From Ulota crispa (taxonomy: Eukaryota > Streptophyta > Bryopsida > Orthotrichales > Orthotrichaceae): 64,000 nt of DNA. Each line of letters starts with the position of its first letter. Positions within the stretch are counted from its first letter, which is position 1. A program made the translations under genes and the position numbers. The notes beneath the pieces are model-generated. The model was not told the origin of the DNA. It saw only the letters and a program-made list of their open reading frames with translations, and did no database searches. The stretch is from positions 33,603,060-33,667,059 of the forward strand of contig OY987243.1 of NCBI GenBank assembly GCA_963920765.1, read 5' to 3'. Positions 33,631 to 45,948 of the stretch are shown here, piece by piece.

Positions 33631-34547
33631 ACCCCAAAGGACCAAGAAACCCATTTTGGGCTTTATGATAACTCGGGCAGGCTCTATTGCCTTCATAATT
33701 TGGAAAATTTTCATGAAATTTTTAGGATGGATGCTACTCATCATAATCTACATGTGAAGCTTTATTTCATGTCATTCCAATAAGCAATGCAAAAGTTAGA
33801 AGGTTTTCTCCATTTCAATGTCAAACCGAGAAGCAAAAAATATATTCTAATTTATTTTATTTATTTATTTGAAGAATTGTATAGATTGATACCTACTCAA
33901 AAAATCAAGTCACTTGATTCCAAATAACGAGGGAAAAGTTAAAAGGAGTTTTATTTTGCGGGCAATGAAGGTAGGAAGAGAATAGAAAAAACATGTAAAG
34001 TTATCTTTTACGCTCAGTTTCAAAAAAATTCAAATGGAAATAGAAATTACAATTACTAATTGTCTCTAACAACAATATTCTCACCATTGGGATTAATAAT
34101 TTTCAAATTCTTCCAAAACTTATTAGTGTATTAGTTGTATCTTTTCATTCATCAATACCTTTCACATAAAACCTTTTGTAAAAATATATCCAATTTTTTT
34201 TTTGGTTAAATTATTTTACATATACTTTCAACCCATTATCCAACATATTGCAAAAATTGCACAAGATATACAACATACGGGTTTTTCGCTAAAAAGTTTG
34301 AAAAACATAACTTCACCTTCTACAAGAACTAGAAAAGCTTACATTTTGAAATTTAGGCACATCAATCTTACACTTGGTAGGAATATTTCGTTTTGAAATT
34401 TTGGGAAAATGTACTTGTGCAAATCAGCCAAAAGATCCTACGGTTGGATTTGTTTAAAATTAAGTTTCAATGAATATTTTGACTTTCTTTTGGGACTAAT
34501 ATTTTTGAAGCAATTTTGGGCCTCTAATCACAAAATAACTCTACGGG
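33631..34547 (+). mobile_element. piggyBac-like miniature element, family A copy 3
   Basis: TTAA at 33627-33630 and 34548-34551. The left end reads ACCCCAAAGGACCAAG and the right end, inward, CCCGTAGAGTTATTTTG. It matches copies 1 and 2 throughout, for example GGATGGATGCTACTCATCAT and AAAGTTTGAAAAACATAACT. The shared open frame is present but shortened (34202-34396, KSLKNITSPS, TRKAYILKF). Confidence 0.74.
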
Positions 34548-34551
34548 TTAA

Positions 34552-36184
34552 CTGTGAAAACCAACACCATAATATAATAATATCCCATACCAATTTTGCA
34601 GCCAAAACACACAAAAACTCAAACCTTGCTGCCCTCAAGAGTTGCTCCCAATTTCAGAACAAGTCAAAATACAGAAACTAGGCAATTTTAAAAAAAAACC
34701 GCAGTACAAAACAAAAACAACCACTTAAATAAGTGTGAAGCAATATATACGATGCCCCAGAAAGCAAACCTCAAGACGTAATCTAAGAAAACAAAACACA
34801 AATTACAAAGACCCAAAAATAAAAACTCTCACAAACGAAGAAACCCTGAAATATAAACCTTCAAACTTCCAAAAAAGCAACAAACCTATCAAAAAAACCG
34901 ATTCCAAGCGGTAACAAACAGCAACAAAGATAATCCAAATTGAGCACAAATATGAAGTCAAAAGCAAAACACATCAGAAACAGCAAACATTCCGTGAAGA
35001 TAACTACAGCAACCGGTCTAATAAAATAAACAAAATAATGCAACCATTCCAGCACGATAGCCATTAAACATAACAATTCCAACAAAAAACATGTGATTGT
35101 TTTGAGAAACGGCCAATTTTTCTTGCATTTGTGTTGTTTGGCATGTATTGAACTTTTTCTTTTTCTTTTTCATATTCTCATTTCCAAGTGCGTGGATTTG
35201 CGATCCTCTTCACGCACCTTGCACGCTTCCCCAAACTGGTTCAAATCCCAATGTGCGTTGCGGTCGTGAGTCCTAGGATGTCCCATGGGGCAGCATCAAG
35301 TTCCACTATGCTATGCCATGTTCCCCCTCCCATTTATTTCCATAGAACACCCCATTTATTGAAACACAAATTCTCTTGGGCCCCACGCTTACATGCTTAC
35401 AAGCAAGCCAAGTGAGCAAGCAAAAGAAAAACACGCCAATCAAAACAAAAAGTCACAAAATATAATAATAAACAATAACGACACACTCAAAAACCAAGAA
35501 AAAAAAAAAAAAAACTTTATAGAAAAAATACACTAGTAGCCAACATGGAAATAAAACAACCCAAAAACAAGTTTGCAATGCTCTTGGAATCCAATGCATT
35601 TGGAACAAGTGCTTGTTTTACTACAAATTGCTCTTCTAGAATCCAAAGCTCATTCTTTTACATTTCTTTTTACCCAAGCCAAAAAAAAACACGAAAAAAG
35701 AAATAGATCAAAAGTAAGGAAGAAGAGCACGGAAAAAAAGATTGAATTTTTGAGATGGACGGATGGATGGATGATGTGTGGATGCATGAACGGAGGAGTG
35801 GAAGTGGATGCAGCACTAGGACGTCCTTGGAGGTTACCAATTTAAGTACTATTTTGACGCAGTCAAAGGCATTTGAATATTTTTTTATGGTGCACATGTG
35901 TATATTTATGAATGTATGGTAATTATTCTCACCATTTTTGGAATTTTGGGCTTGTGGTAGCGCCGAATTGTATCGGTTACTTAATTTGTTTTTCCTTGAT
36001 GACTGGGGTCAAGTTTCCAGTTAAATGCTTATTGATTTTGGGGAGCTAAGATGAAAATGTTTTGCTTTTTCCATTTTCATATTTCACAGAGTCTGGAAAT
36101 TTACCACCAAAGGATTGAACTGGAAATTTTTTTTCCTACTTTTAGAATTAGGAGCTTTTATTTTGAGTAGAGCCCCAAAGGAGG
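34552..36184. other. AT-rich DNA, no gene seen
   Basis: Contains A-runs (near 35495-35515) and an A/C-rich segment 34680-34860. The stretch 35180-35420 is more GC-balanced with an open frame, but no recognisable product. Confidence 0.45.
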
Positions 36185-36959
36185 CATTAGCAAAAGTATG
36201 AGCCCTCCACAAGGCCGTTAAGAATGGTCTCTCTCCACATTTATTGGGCCTTGACTAAGTACGTGAAATGCTTGTGTGAAGTGTCTCTACCTCGTATGAC
36301 GCTCATAGTGTACATGACAAAAACCATGAGTAGAAAATGGAAGTCTAGTACGTGCACAATTTCTTAATTGTTTTCCTCCTATGGGTACATCATCATCACT
36401 ACATGTTTAAATGTTTAACCCCGTTTTTACCTGTGCGGACAATGAGTAGTGTACTCGGGGGTTAGGAGTGGGTTTTGACATGTATTATGTGGTAATATGG
36501 TATTTTCTATTTAGTATATGGATGAATGTTGAAATTTAGAGCACCACTATAACATTTTAAATCGCCACTTTGGCACTCCTTACGAATGAAAAACAAAAAA
36601 CCTTGGCCAGCTCCAGGGCTTAGTATTAGTAATGGCGCTCTTATTAAAAGCCATTATGTACAATCTATGACTTGTTTTAGTAACGGCGCTCTTATTAAAA
36701 GTCAGTATGTACAAAAACGTCAGCCTTGAAGGACCTCACAAGTACTACGCTAAAAGTTTTAATTTTGTGAAAAAATGTCATGGTAACATGTACAAGTAAT
36801 TGTGACATCTAATAAGAATTGGACATGCCAATGTGAGTCATGATTGTAGTCAAAGGCATAATAGGGTGTAAGGAATTTTTGTTGTCCCTTAAAACAATTA
36901 AGGAGACCCCTTGAGAGGGATTTTAAGGGCCTTGTGGAGGGCTCATATTTTTCCTAATG
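36185..36959. mobile_element. Inverted-repeat element with CATTAG ends, copy 1
   Basis: The left end CATTAGCAAAAGTATGAGCC pairs with the right end, which read inward is CATTAGGAAAAATATGAGCC; both continue CTCCACAAGGCC. It is 775 bp. The same end type flanks a 219-bp element at 52698-52916. Between the ends lie a TTAACCCC site (36415) and a duplicated phrase (AGTAA(T/C)GGCGCTCTTATTAAAAG, 36630 and 36680). No duplication was identified. Confidence 0.6.
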
Positions 36960-38908
36960 GAAATATCTGAAGAATGCCAAAGTAATGGACAAACTATCAC
37001 TTTAACCCAATGTTGTAAAGTTATATGGCCCTTTTCTACTGTAGCACAACCACATGGATGTGGAGTAGACAGAGTCATCCTAGCGAGGGGCAATGAGGGG
37101 GTCAATTTAGTACGGCCTTGTGTAAGAGAGACAAGGAAGGGCTCAATAGGGGATTTTTACAAAGGTGTGCGTATGCGTATCAATAGGAAGAATTTGAGTC
37201 CTCCAAGGGGATGCAAGTTTGGTTGTTCCCAATGTTGAGAACCAGCCCTTACTAGTCCTCAGAAAATAGTCTTTTTTTCTTTTTTTCTTTTTTCAAATTT
37301 CTATAACAAGTAGTAGTCACTAGACTCCTTGATATATAGAAACTCAAGTTATAAGAACAATATGGTAATCCCACTCTTAATGCAAGGGCTAGATACATGC
37401 CTTGTTTATTAAAAAGAGTTTGACTTATGCAATGACTGCTTTTCAACGGAAAAGAATGCATATTGCTCTATACCTTTTACCTCTTGCATAACATTGACCA
37501 TAGCTAAGATAGCCTTGGGGTTACTATATATAGCATGTCATGAACTTGACACTAAGATGATACCTACTGCTTACCTTGTAAAGCTTTAGTGCATATCTTA
37601 AAAGAGGATACTTTTCTCTTTAGGCTAAGCTCCTATAAAGAGTGATACCATAAAAATTTCACTCTTGGGGTAGAGATGCTCTTAATGATTTGTTGCTTTA
37701 AAACATCATTAAAAGCTAGGAAGATTCTACATTGCAATGATCAAAATTAAATAGATTCAGTCATCATTATTGACTTGACATATAGTGCAGCTTTAAGATA
37801 TGTATTTTTGTAAAATATTATATGCTTTGTACCAAAAGTCTGCTTAAGCAAATCTACTACTTCTGTGTCTTTTATATTTAATAAAAGACATACTACGTTA
37901 CTTGACTTAGTCTCAGACTAGTCTACCATTGCATATGACGGTTCTAGTACCCTATTAATGGACCTATCCTGAAAAGAAAATAAAAATAAAAAATAAAAAT
38001 AATCTTTTACCTAATTAATCAAGGATTTCTGCTTACATGGGATACCGTATACATTGAATCTGATACGAGTTTACCCAAATCAAGATTTCAAATTTGCCTT
38101 AAAAACTAGTCAGTTCATTGAATACTGAAAATATCGAGAAAACGTGGGTGCCTCTCTTCTCTCAACCCCAAACTACTTGCTTAGTATTCTCAAGTTGTAT
38201 CAGCCGGTGCTTTACAACCTGATACTCTGAGTAAGTATCACGTCTTTGTCAAGTTGCAGGGCAGCCAGGGCTTGCAGCTCTAAACCTTTGCTGCATGTGC
38301 TTAGAGGGGGCTCTCACGGCCGTACTGACGCACGGCAATAGAAACACAGAGCTTTGTTGCAGGACTCTTTTTTCCATCCAATCAGCAGCATGGCATTGTC
38401 ACAGAATGTCACACATGTTTTTTCAATTGAGGTTTTGTTGGTTGACTTTTTCTTATCTTTTCCACTCCTAGTGACAGCTATAACACGCATAATGATCTGC
38501 AAACACCTTGTGCATCCCCTCTCATCTTACATTGGATTATTAGGCTGATTGGGATGGGCACAGGTGAGGATCATTACCTCCTGGAGAAATTGGCGATTTG
38601 CAAACATGCTTCTAACCACCTCTAAACCTCTCTCATTTCCTTATTTTCCTTCTTTCTTTCTTGAACATTGCTTCAGAATTTTTTTGGAAAGTTTAGTGAG
38701 CACTATACAACACCTTTTTGAGTCCAAAAAAGCTTTGGCACGATTGACTGTACATAGCTTACGCCTATCTGTTCCTAATATATGGCTTTATATCCAAAGT
38801 AGCCTACTTTTTTTGATGAAAAACAAGTATATTATATAGAGTATATTATATGGTGGGTTCTAGTTCCATATAAGCAAATTAGGCTGGTTCATATAACCCT
38901 GACTCCTT
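36960..38908. other. AT-rich DNA, no gene seen
   Basis: Nearly 2 kb without a supported gene. 38230-38560 is more balanced in base composition but has only short frames. Confidence 0.5.
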
Positions 38909-38912
38909 TTAA

Positions 38913-39681
38913 CCCCTAAACAACTTGCTAAGAAAATTTAGCATACTTCTAATATGGAATCTTCATCACATTCTCTTAATTTTTAGAAAGTTGAACAAGT
39001 ATTCACACAATCAAAACTAGTCATTCTATACCCAACTATAAATCAAAAGCTTAAGGCAAGTTTGATTTCAAATCCAAGTAAATTTGCAAAATCTCCACTG
39101 TTAAGAATCTCATATTTGTTAACTTGGGTAGCAGTTCACAATATGGATTTTGGACTTTGATGTGATTTTTTCCCAAAAAAAATAATTACCTAATCGTTAA
39201 TCCCATGAGACCATGTCTTGCTATACTTGATGGAAAAAAAAACTCCTCAAATGGGAAAAACTCCAAAACTTAAAGCATTCAAAGTAAGTGGATCTAGCTA
39301 GCTCATTGCCTTAGAGTTACAAAAACCTTACCCAATCAAGAGGAAAAAAAGTGACACATCACCAACCTTCTCCCTTATACATGGAAGTGTGGACTTCCAA
39401 CCCATCCCATCCAAAATTCTTCCATCCACAATGCAATGTGTAATGCCTATATACACTCCCACTAATAGTTTTAACATTAAAAATAGTAAACTTAAATGTT
39501 TGGGTGCAAAATCTAGAGGCTTCAAGGAACAACAAGTCAATCCAAAAGTTTTGTTGGACTCTTAGCTCCATTTGGACTTGAGTGGCAGACCAAAACTTGA
39601 GCATGCAATGCATTTTTTTGTCTACTTTTACACCTCCATGAACCCCATTTGGCCATATTGGGCTCTTTGGTCCTTTAGGGG
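38913..39681 (+). mobile_element. piggyBac-like miniature element, family C copy 1
   Basis: TTAA at 38909-38912 and 39682-39685, ends read inward CCCCTAAACAACTTGC and CCCCTAAAGGACCAAAG. It is 769 bp and matches 45949-46712 in reverse throughout (for example TAATCCCATGAGACCATGTC, and CCCATTTGGCCATATTGGGC near the right end). Confidence 0.76.
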
Positions 39682-39859
39682 TTAAGGAGATTGGCATAGC
39701 TGTGCTTCCAGCCTCATTGCTATGGTCTGTTGTTTATATCATGACTTGATAGGCTGATGCCCAGGAGTTAAATTTGGGATTATATAAAAATCCTCCATCA
39801 ATGAATTGGTTCATCACAAAAAGCGTACCTTTCTTTCATAAATCAGTTTTTTGTTTTAA

Positions 39860-40264
39860 CACTTGAAGGGCCCAAACGCCCTTTGGGGCCGTAATGTGCT
39901 ATTTTGCTGGTATTCAAGGGATGTCGTGGCATTTTCAAACTTTCGTGTACACTGACGACTTGTAGGAAATTCCAAGCCGGATCTGACCGTGCATTTTTTT
40001 TGAAAAGTGACCTTGTTGAATTCCGCAGGTTGGGGTTTGTATCCGCACTTGCATATGGTATAGATACGATACTAGATTTTTACGTCAACGAGGCCACCCT
40101 GCTTTCACAGCAACGCAAGCCGTACCAGACACGTGGCCATATTACAAAATTGCATGGTTCATCTTTAGGTGGTCCGACACATGTTGAAGTTGCCTAAACC
40201 ATGAGTATCCCGATCCGCTACGGATACTTTCCTGTATCTTGGAGGCCCAAGGGCCCTTTAGGGG
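39860..40264. mobile_element. piggyBac-like miniature element, 405 bp
   Basis: TTAA at 39856-39859 and 40265-40268. The ends read inward are CACTTGAAGGGCCCAAACG and CCCCTAAAGGGCCCTTGGG. The interior is more GC-balanced than neighbours but has no long frame with a known product. A 97-codon plus-strand frame (39904-40197) spans it and is unrecognised. Confidence 0.66.
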
Positions 40265-40268
40265 TTAA

Positions 40269-42067
40269 GACTCTTTCCTTCACTAAAAATGACCAAACAA
40301 AAAAGATTTTTTGCTCTTTCTTCCTTACGGATGTACATTGACTTCTGTAAAGTGAGCTATAGACAAATACAGTCTTACAGCTGTATATCAGTTCATGTGA
40401 AAAGCTCCTTAGGCAAAGTTTTACCTCTGAAAATCCGGGTTTTGCCTGGGCAATGAGCAGGAACAATGACTTAAACTATTTCTTTTTGTGGCCTCTAAGC
40501 TTGATACAAAAATACGAATAGTTTGGATTATATAAAGGATTGCCTATACGGGCTATAAAGAGATAATTTTTTTACATCTATAATCTTTGACCTAATTTTT
40601 TGACCAAATTCTATATTAGTACTCACGTTTTTCACTCGAGTGGGCTCACTGGTCTGGCTGGCCTCTCATGAGCTGAGGCATGTATCAAAGCAACCTAAAA
40701 ACAATCTGGAGGTATTACTGTCCTTACACTTCTTCTGCAAAAATATGATTGCTTCCATTACTACTACATATATGCTACTTCTATAAAGCATCTTCATATG
40801 AGTAGTCTGATAGGAACTTCTGATTTTTTTCTGATATGAACTTACAGACTTCTAATACACACGTTTGATATGCATATAGCATCATGTTCAGAAAAATACC
40901 CATACTAGGGTTGACTTGCACTACTCTTCTAACAAAATGAGTTGTTGTCTTCCTAGTCTACAAACGCTATGAAAGCTGATACTTTTAATTTACACTTAGC
41001 CAAACTGGGTTGACATCAGTAGCTTTTTTACATTGCACAAGTCTCGCTCTCTACCAGAGATCTGACACCTATAGGACTCATGTACAGGATCCTATAATTC
41101 GCTGAATGAAGCTGTAAAAGAGAACAAGTAAATGCCTAAGCTTAGCTGGGATGTACGAGATAAGAACTTTTTTTTACATGTATCCTCTAACGTGGTTGAG
41201 CTTTGACCAGGTCAGCTTGCCCATGTGGAAGTGTTCCCATGTTTTGGGGATGGGACCAAGTCCCAAAGTTCCCATCGTTTTGGGGAAGGGGCCCATTCTT
41301 GGGTCCAAATCCCTTATAATGGTATGTAAAGACATTATGAAAACATGTATACTAAAAATTTGATTTAAAAATAGGAGTGAGCAATGGGTGTGCACTCTTG
41401 CTACCACTTTTATGCATGTGCGGTAGCAAAAAGGGTGTGCAACACAATTTTAGGAAAGAGTCTTGAAGTGCCATATATCTTTCGGTATTTTTTTTGAGGT
41501 GGCTCCACAACACAACTCACACTTAAATATTTCTACTTATCCCTTAAATACCCAAGGCCCCTAAATTGAACCTTTACAAAACTTTGAAGATGAATAAAAC
41601 CTTATCAAATCACTTTATTTTTGTAGTTTATTTATATTTATCAATTATTGAAAACAAAACAACAAAAAAAATGTATTTATGATTGTCTTTAATACAATCT
41701 TTACACATATCTTTATATTTTTGTTTATCTATTGTTGAGTAACTTGGCTTTTTAATTTTTGTGTTGGCATTGTATACCATATTTGTGAAATTATATTATA
41801 CCTATTAAAATTTTGTAATCATTTCTTTTATTTCTTTTGTTTTTTTAATACTTTGAATTCTATTACAGTATTCTTCCTTTTTCACATCATTTCAATTATT
41901 TCTGTTGAAGTCAAATTTGATGTCCAAAATTTCAATAGCTCTTTAAAACGATATCCCTCAATTATTTTGGTTTGCTGAATTTTAGTCAACTATATATTGC
42001 AATGCGTATCAAGTATGAAACATCCAATATAATTTTTGTGGAAAACAAACATAAATTAAGACTTATT
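40269..42067. other. AT-rich DNA with a small dispersed repeat
   Basis: No gene is supported. Around 41215-41315 the phrases GTGGAAGTGTTCCCA and GGGGAAGGGGCCCATTCTTG recur in inverted form at 49055-49125, and GGGTCCAAATCC(C)TTATAATG recurs at 49334, so a dispersed repeat is shared by these loci. Confidence 0.45.
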
Positions 42068-42071
42068 TGAA

Positions 42072-43017
42072 CCCCTACAGGCTCAATTGTTCCCTTGAGG
42101 GACAAATGGATTTCAAGCATGTACCTATTAGCTAAACTAGCTTGTGTGATTTTTTGAAACTTTTATTAAAGGTAGGGAATTCCAAGACCTACGCACATAT
42201 CAAATTTTTTCTTCATCCCAACATTTATTAAAGAAGTTATCCATGAATTTCTGAAAAATGGGGGAAGGTGGGCACTTTAGGCAGCCTAAAAAATTTCTTT
42301 GAAAACTGCATTTTTTTAAAACAAAAACTTGAAATTAGTTCTTTACATTTACATATATGTAAGAAGTTGTGAATCGTTCAATTCTGATTGATGGGTGAGA
42401 AGTTTTAGTTTGCCAGTAGGTACGGAACTCTCAACCCTCCATTCCTTTTGCCCCTTGTAAAGTTCGGCGCTTTACTTTTTTGAGCTCTTTGTGTTTTTTT
42501 TTTTTGACTTTTTTTCCCAGTTGTAGCAAACTAAGATTCCCTAGTTTTTAGCATTTGGATCAAAGTAATTCAAATTTCTGAATTTCATATAAAGCCTCCA
42601 ATTTTGCCCAATGAATATGCAAATTTTAGGACCTTCCGACATTGCAAGATTTTACAAAGTATGTTTTACACCTCCAATTCATTTGAAAATTCTCCCATAC
42701 ATACCTAATTGGTCTTTTACATGGATAAAATAAACCTCAATTTTGCGTAGAGCAATATTTTTGATGTAAGAGAGGTCAAAGGCTTCTAAAATTTTTAGGC
42801 GACAAGGAAAAATACTTTTTTTGCACTTCAAATGTCAATATTTCACTCCTCTACATCTAGAATGAGCTGATATTTTTCCCACAAGTACCTCCCATAAACT
42901 ATAGCAGAATTCTATAGTTGGATTTTCAAAACAAAAAATTCTACCTTTCTATTCATTGCCCTAGAAGTGGCAATTTTCATTAACTTTTGCAGGAAAAAGG
43001 GCTTGAGCCTTTAGGAG
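42072..43017 (-). mobile_element. piggyBac-like miniature element, family B (reversed)
   Basis: TTAA at 43018-43021; the opposite side reads TGAA (42068-42071). The ends read inward are CCCCTACAGGCTCAATTG and TCCTAAAGGCTCAAGCCC. Read on the minus strand it follows the family B order: CCTACGGTC-type block replaced by CTATAGAATTC, then GCCTTTGACC, TTTTTCCATGT, and GGGACAAATGG near the far end. It is 946 bp and noncoding. Confidence 0.66.
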
Positions 43018-43021
43018 TTAA

Positions 43022-43940
43022 ACTACTCAAAATTAGATGAAGCTGATTGTTGAATTGAAAATTTTTATTTTCAGAAATTATGGGCCTTGCATGTAAAAGC
43101 AACTCTCGACATGTATCTAATGAGGTTGGAAATGGAGTTAGCCTTCTACTTACTCATGTGTGTTCAAATAGAGTAGCACGCTGCAAATGAAGTTGAGTGA
43201 GCAAGTGTGGGCATGTGTGTGCAGACTTGGAAAGCCTACTTTTGCATACGCATATGCGCACCCTTGTGTAAATGGCCTATTCCTTTATTGCACATACATC
43301 AATGTGGGACTAGGGCAAAAAAATGTTTAAGTTTTTTTCCAAACAAGGATAATAATAAGTATTTGGCCCCTAATTTTTTTTTGTTCAATTATAGAGTCTT
43401 AGACAAAAAGTCGTAGTCTTTTTTTTATAATTTTCTCACGCAATCAGTACTTCATCAAATCTAAAACTATTTACACATTTGAAAAGCTTAGAAAAATGAG
43501 CAAATTTTGTTAAAGTTTGACCTAAATCAAATTAGGAGAAGTGTTAGAAAAAAAAACATTGGAAAAAATATTTGGTTATGATTTGAATGCTTTTAAAATC
43601 ACTACAAGTTTGTCAACGATTTACCACTAGTACATTCTCAATCTATTTGCAATTTACAACAACCTTGCTTGAATTGAGACAATTCTAAATCCTATAAGGC
43701 GGTTAAAAGCCATAAAAATGTTGATGATGTTTATAAATGTTGATAAATATGGCATACTCATTTGTGCAAAATTGCATTTGGCATGGATTAAAAGCATGAA
43801 ATAAGAATAATCCACTTTTCAAATTCTAATACATTTTGTCCCCCTTAGCAGGCTTTTCAAATATGTAATCACTTTTGAATTTGATGAAGATTTAATGAAG
43901 AATTGAATGTATGGGAGGATTTTTTAAAAAGACTACAACT
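43022..43940. other. AT-rich DNA, no gene seen
   Basis: No supported coding frame or clear repeat. Confidence 0.5.
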
Positions 43941-43944
43941 TAAC

Positions 43945-44028
43945 CCTTAAGCGCTGGGGGATCACTGTGGATACACAGCCCCCCGTGTATGAGCGGGGAT
44001 GATTTTTGTCCTTGTGGTCCTTTAGGGA
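43945..44028. mobile_element. Very short piggyBac-like element (84 bp)
   Basis: TTAA at 43941-43944 and 44029-44032. The left end CCCTTAAGCGCTGGGG closely resembles the 8.2-kb element's end CCCTTGAGCGCCCAGG. The right end read inward is TCCCTAAAGGACCAC, the family A/B type. It is the smallest candidate here and combines both end types. Confidence 0.58.
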
Positions 44029-44138
44029 TTAATATCCAGGACTCGATTCACCTTCGAGGTCCATCAGTAAAGCAGAGTGTCTAAATCCAAATATGAATTC
44101 AAAATTTTCAAAGTCACTCTCCCAATGGTAAATACATT

Positions 44139-44944
44139 GACTTCCAAAATTGTCTCAATGTTTGCTTAGATGCCAAGTATTTTTCAATATCTCCACTATA
44201 TATAAGTGGCATTTTAACCTCAGATATTTTGTGTGTGATCCTCGTGCAATCATGATCAAGCATACCAAATTTCAGTTACTAAAAACCAAAATCCTATTTT
44301 TGGTAAATTTTTTGTGTCAAAATCAAGAAAGTTGATTAAAGCACATTGGTGATGAATTTTTGATTGCATGGGTATGTTGGAGACATCCATACGCACATCT
44401 TTGCTTCAAACAAATATTTCCAAAAAAAAATCTAAAAAAATCTAAATTATTTTTAATTTCAGACCAAATTTTTCAAAAAATTGATCATTCTTCATGGAAA
44501 TCAATTTTTGGCAAAATAAACATATCCTCATGTTTAAAGGTACAAACTTAATCACAACATGGAAATTATTTTGCCAAAAACTAATTTCCATGAAGAATTA
44601 TCAATTTTATTAAATTTGGTCTGAAATTAAAATATTTTTAGATTTTTTTAAGATTTTTTTTGGAAATATTTGTTTGAAGCAAAGATGTGCGTATGGATGT
44701 CTCCAACATACCCATGCAATCAAAAATTCATCACCAATGTGTTTTAATCAACTTTCTTGATTTTGACACAAAAAAATTTACCAAAAATAGGATTTTGGTT
44801 TTTAGTAGCTGAATTTGGTATGCTTGATCATGATTGCACGAGGATCACGCACAAAATATTTGAGGATAAAATGCCACTTATATACAGTGGAGATATTGAA
44901 AAAAACTTGGCATCTAAGCAAACATTGAGACAATTTTGGGAGTC
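44139..44944. mobile_element. Long foldback element (about 400-bp arms), copy 1
   Basis: Nearly the whole 0.8 kb is one inverted repeat. GACTTCCAAAATTGTCTCAA at the left returns as TTGAGACAATTTTGGGAGTC at the right. Inner pairs include TGCCAAGTATTTTTCAATAT and GTATGTTGGAGACATCCATA with their complements. The loop is near 44535-44560. Internal blocks (ATACCAAATTTC, TTTTTGGTAAATT, ATTGGTGATGAATTTTTGA) match the 49467-50344 element, so they form one family. Open frames in it are not coding. Confidence 0.78.
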
Positions 44945-45543
44945 CCTAAAGGACTGACTGCCCGTTTGGGGGACAAATGGGATTTCAAGCACTTACCTAT
45001 GGCTAAACTACTTTGTGTTATTTTTTGAAACTTTTATGGAAGATGGGGAATTCAAAGATCTGTGTGCACATCTAACTTTTTTTTCATTCTAACATTTTTT
45101 GAAAAAGTACAAAATCAATTTCTGATTTTTTTTGGAGACGGGGCAATCCAGGCAGCCCAAAAACTTTTTTTAATTTTACTTTTTTCCATGTCTACCAGTT
45201 AACTAAAAGTCCTCATAACTTTCAGCTCATTTATTGGAAATGAGTGATTAAAAGCTTCCCATGTATATGTAAACTCAAAGAACCAATTTCAAATTTTTAT
45301 TTTTAAAAATGTAAATTAAAAAAATAAAGGCTGCCCAGACTACCCCATCTCCAAAAAAATTCAAAAATTGATTTTTTACTTCTTCAAAAAATGTCAGAAT
45401 GAAAAAAAAGTTAGATGTGCACACAGATCTTCAAATTCCCCATCTTTCATAAAAGTTTCAAAAAATCACACAAAGTAATTTAGCCATAGGTACATGCCTA
45501 AAATCCCATTTGTCCCCCAAACAATCAATCAATCCTTTAGGGG
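44943..45543. mobile_element. Palindromic family B derivative (about 600 bp)
   Basis: The ends read inward are TCCCTAAAGGACTGACTG and CCCCTAAAGGATTGATTG. Arms of about 190 bp pair: GGGACAAATGGGATTT.. at the left against ..AAATCCCATTTGTCCCCC at the right, and GGAGACGGGGCAATCCAGGC against the right-arm GCCCAGACTACCCCATCTCC. Both arms correspond to the right half of family B, so it is a head-to-head duplication of one element end. No TTAA is seen at either edge; it abuts the foldback copy 44139-44944. A 55-bp copy of that foldback's terminal region follows at 45544-45600. Confidence 0.7.
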
Positions 45544-45600
45544 ATATAATGAAAATATTGAAAAAAACTTGACATCTAAGCAAACATAAAAACAATTTTA

Positions 45601-45944
45601 AAAGTTAATGTATGTAAACTCTCACATTTGAAAACAATGCTTTTCCACCCTGCCCCCAAGTCAACGTATGTGCAGTAAACTGAGCCGAGGGGGAGGGCAT
45701 TGACCAAGTAAGCGTCCCAGGGAGGAGGAATGAAGGAACGTGATTGGATGTAATAATTTATGATAGTTTTGAATGCTCTAAAGGTACATGTCAAATTCTT
45801 GAACCCAGCTTTTGCAAAAGGTATCCTACAATCTGGGATATTTAGTGGCAGTTCATCATGAGAAGGGCGAATCCGAGCACACCAATGGCTTCCATCCGTA
45901 TTTTGGCATTGGAGTATCAGGACCTGGAATCCCTTTCCTCTGCT
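45601..45944. other. Short spacer, no gene seen
   Basis: About 340 bp of mixed composition. No coding frame or repeat is recognised. Confidence 0.45.
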
Positions 45945-45948
45945 TTAA

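Noticed and set aside
35200-35270. tRNA-like T-loop GGTTCAAATCCC
   Set aside because: The flanking bases do not form the T stem, and no matching acceptor or anticodon arms are seen.
36415-36470. Possible tiny TTAA element starting CCCCGTTTTTACC
   Set aside because: The right side ends GGGGGTTAG without a TTAA and the ends do not pair well; it is too weak to list.
44150-44957. Open frames in the 44-kb region
   Set aside because: They lie within the arms of a foldback element and appear in mirrored form on the other arm.
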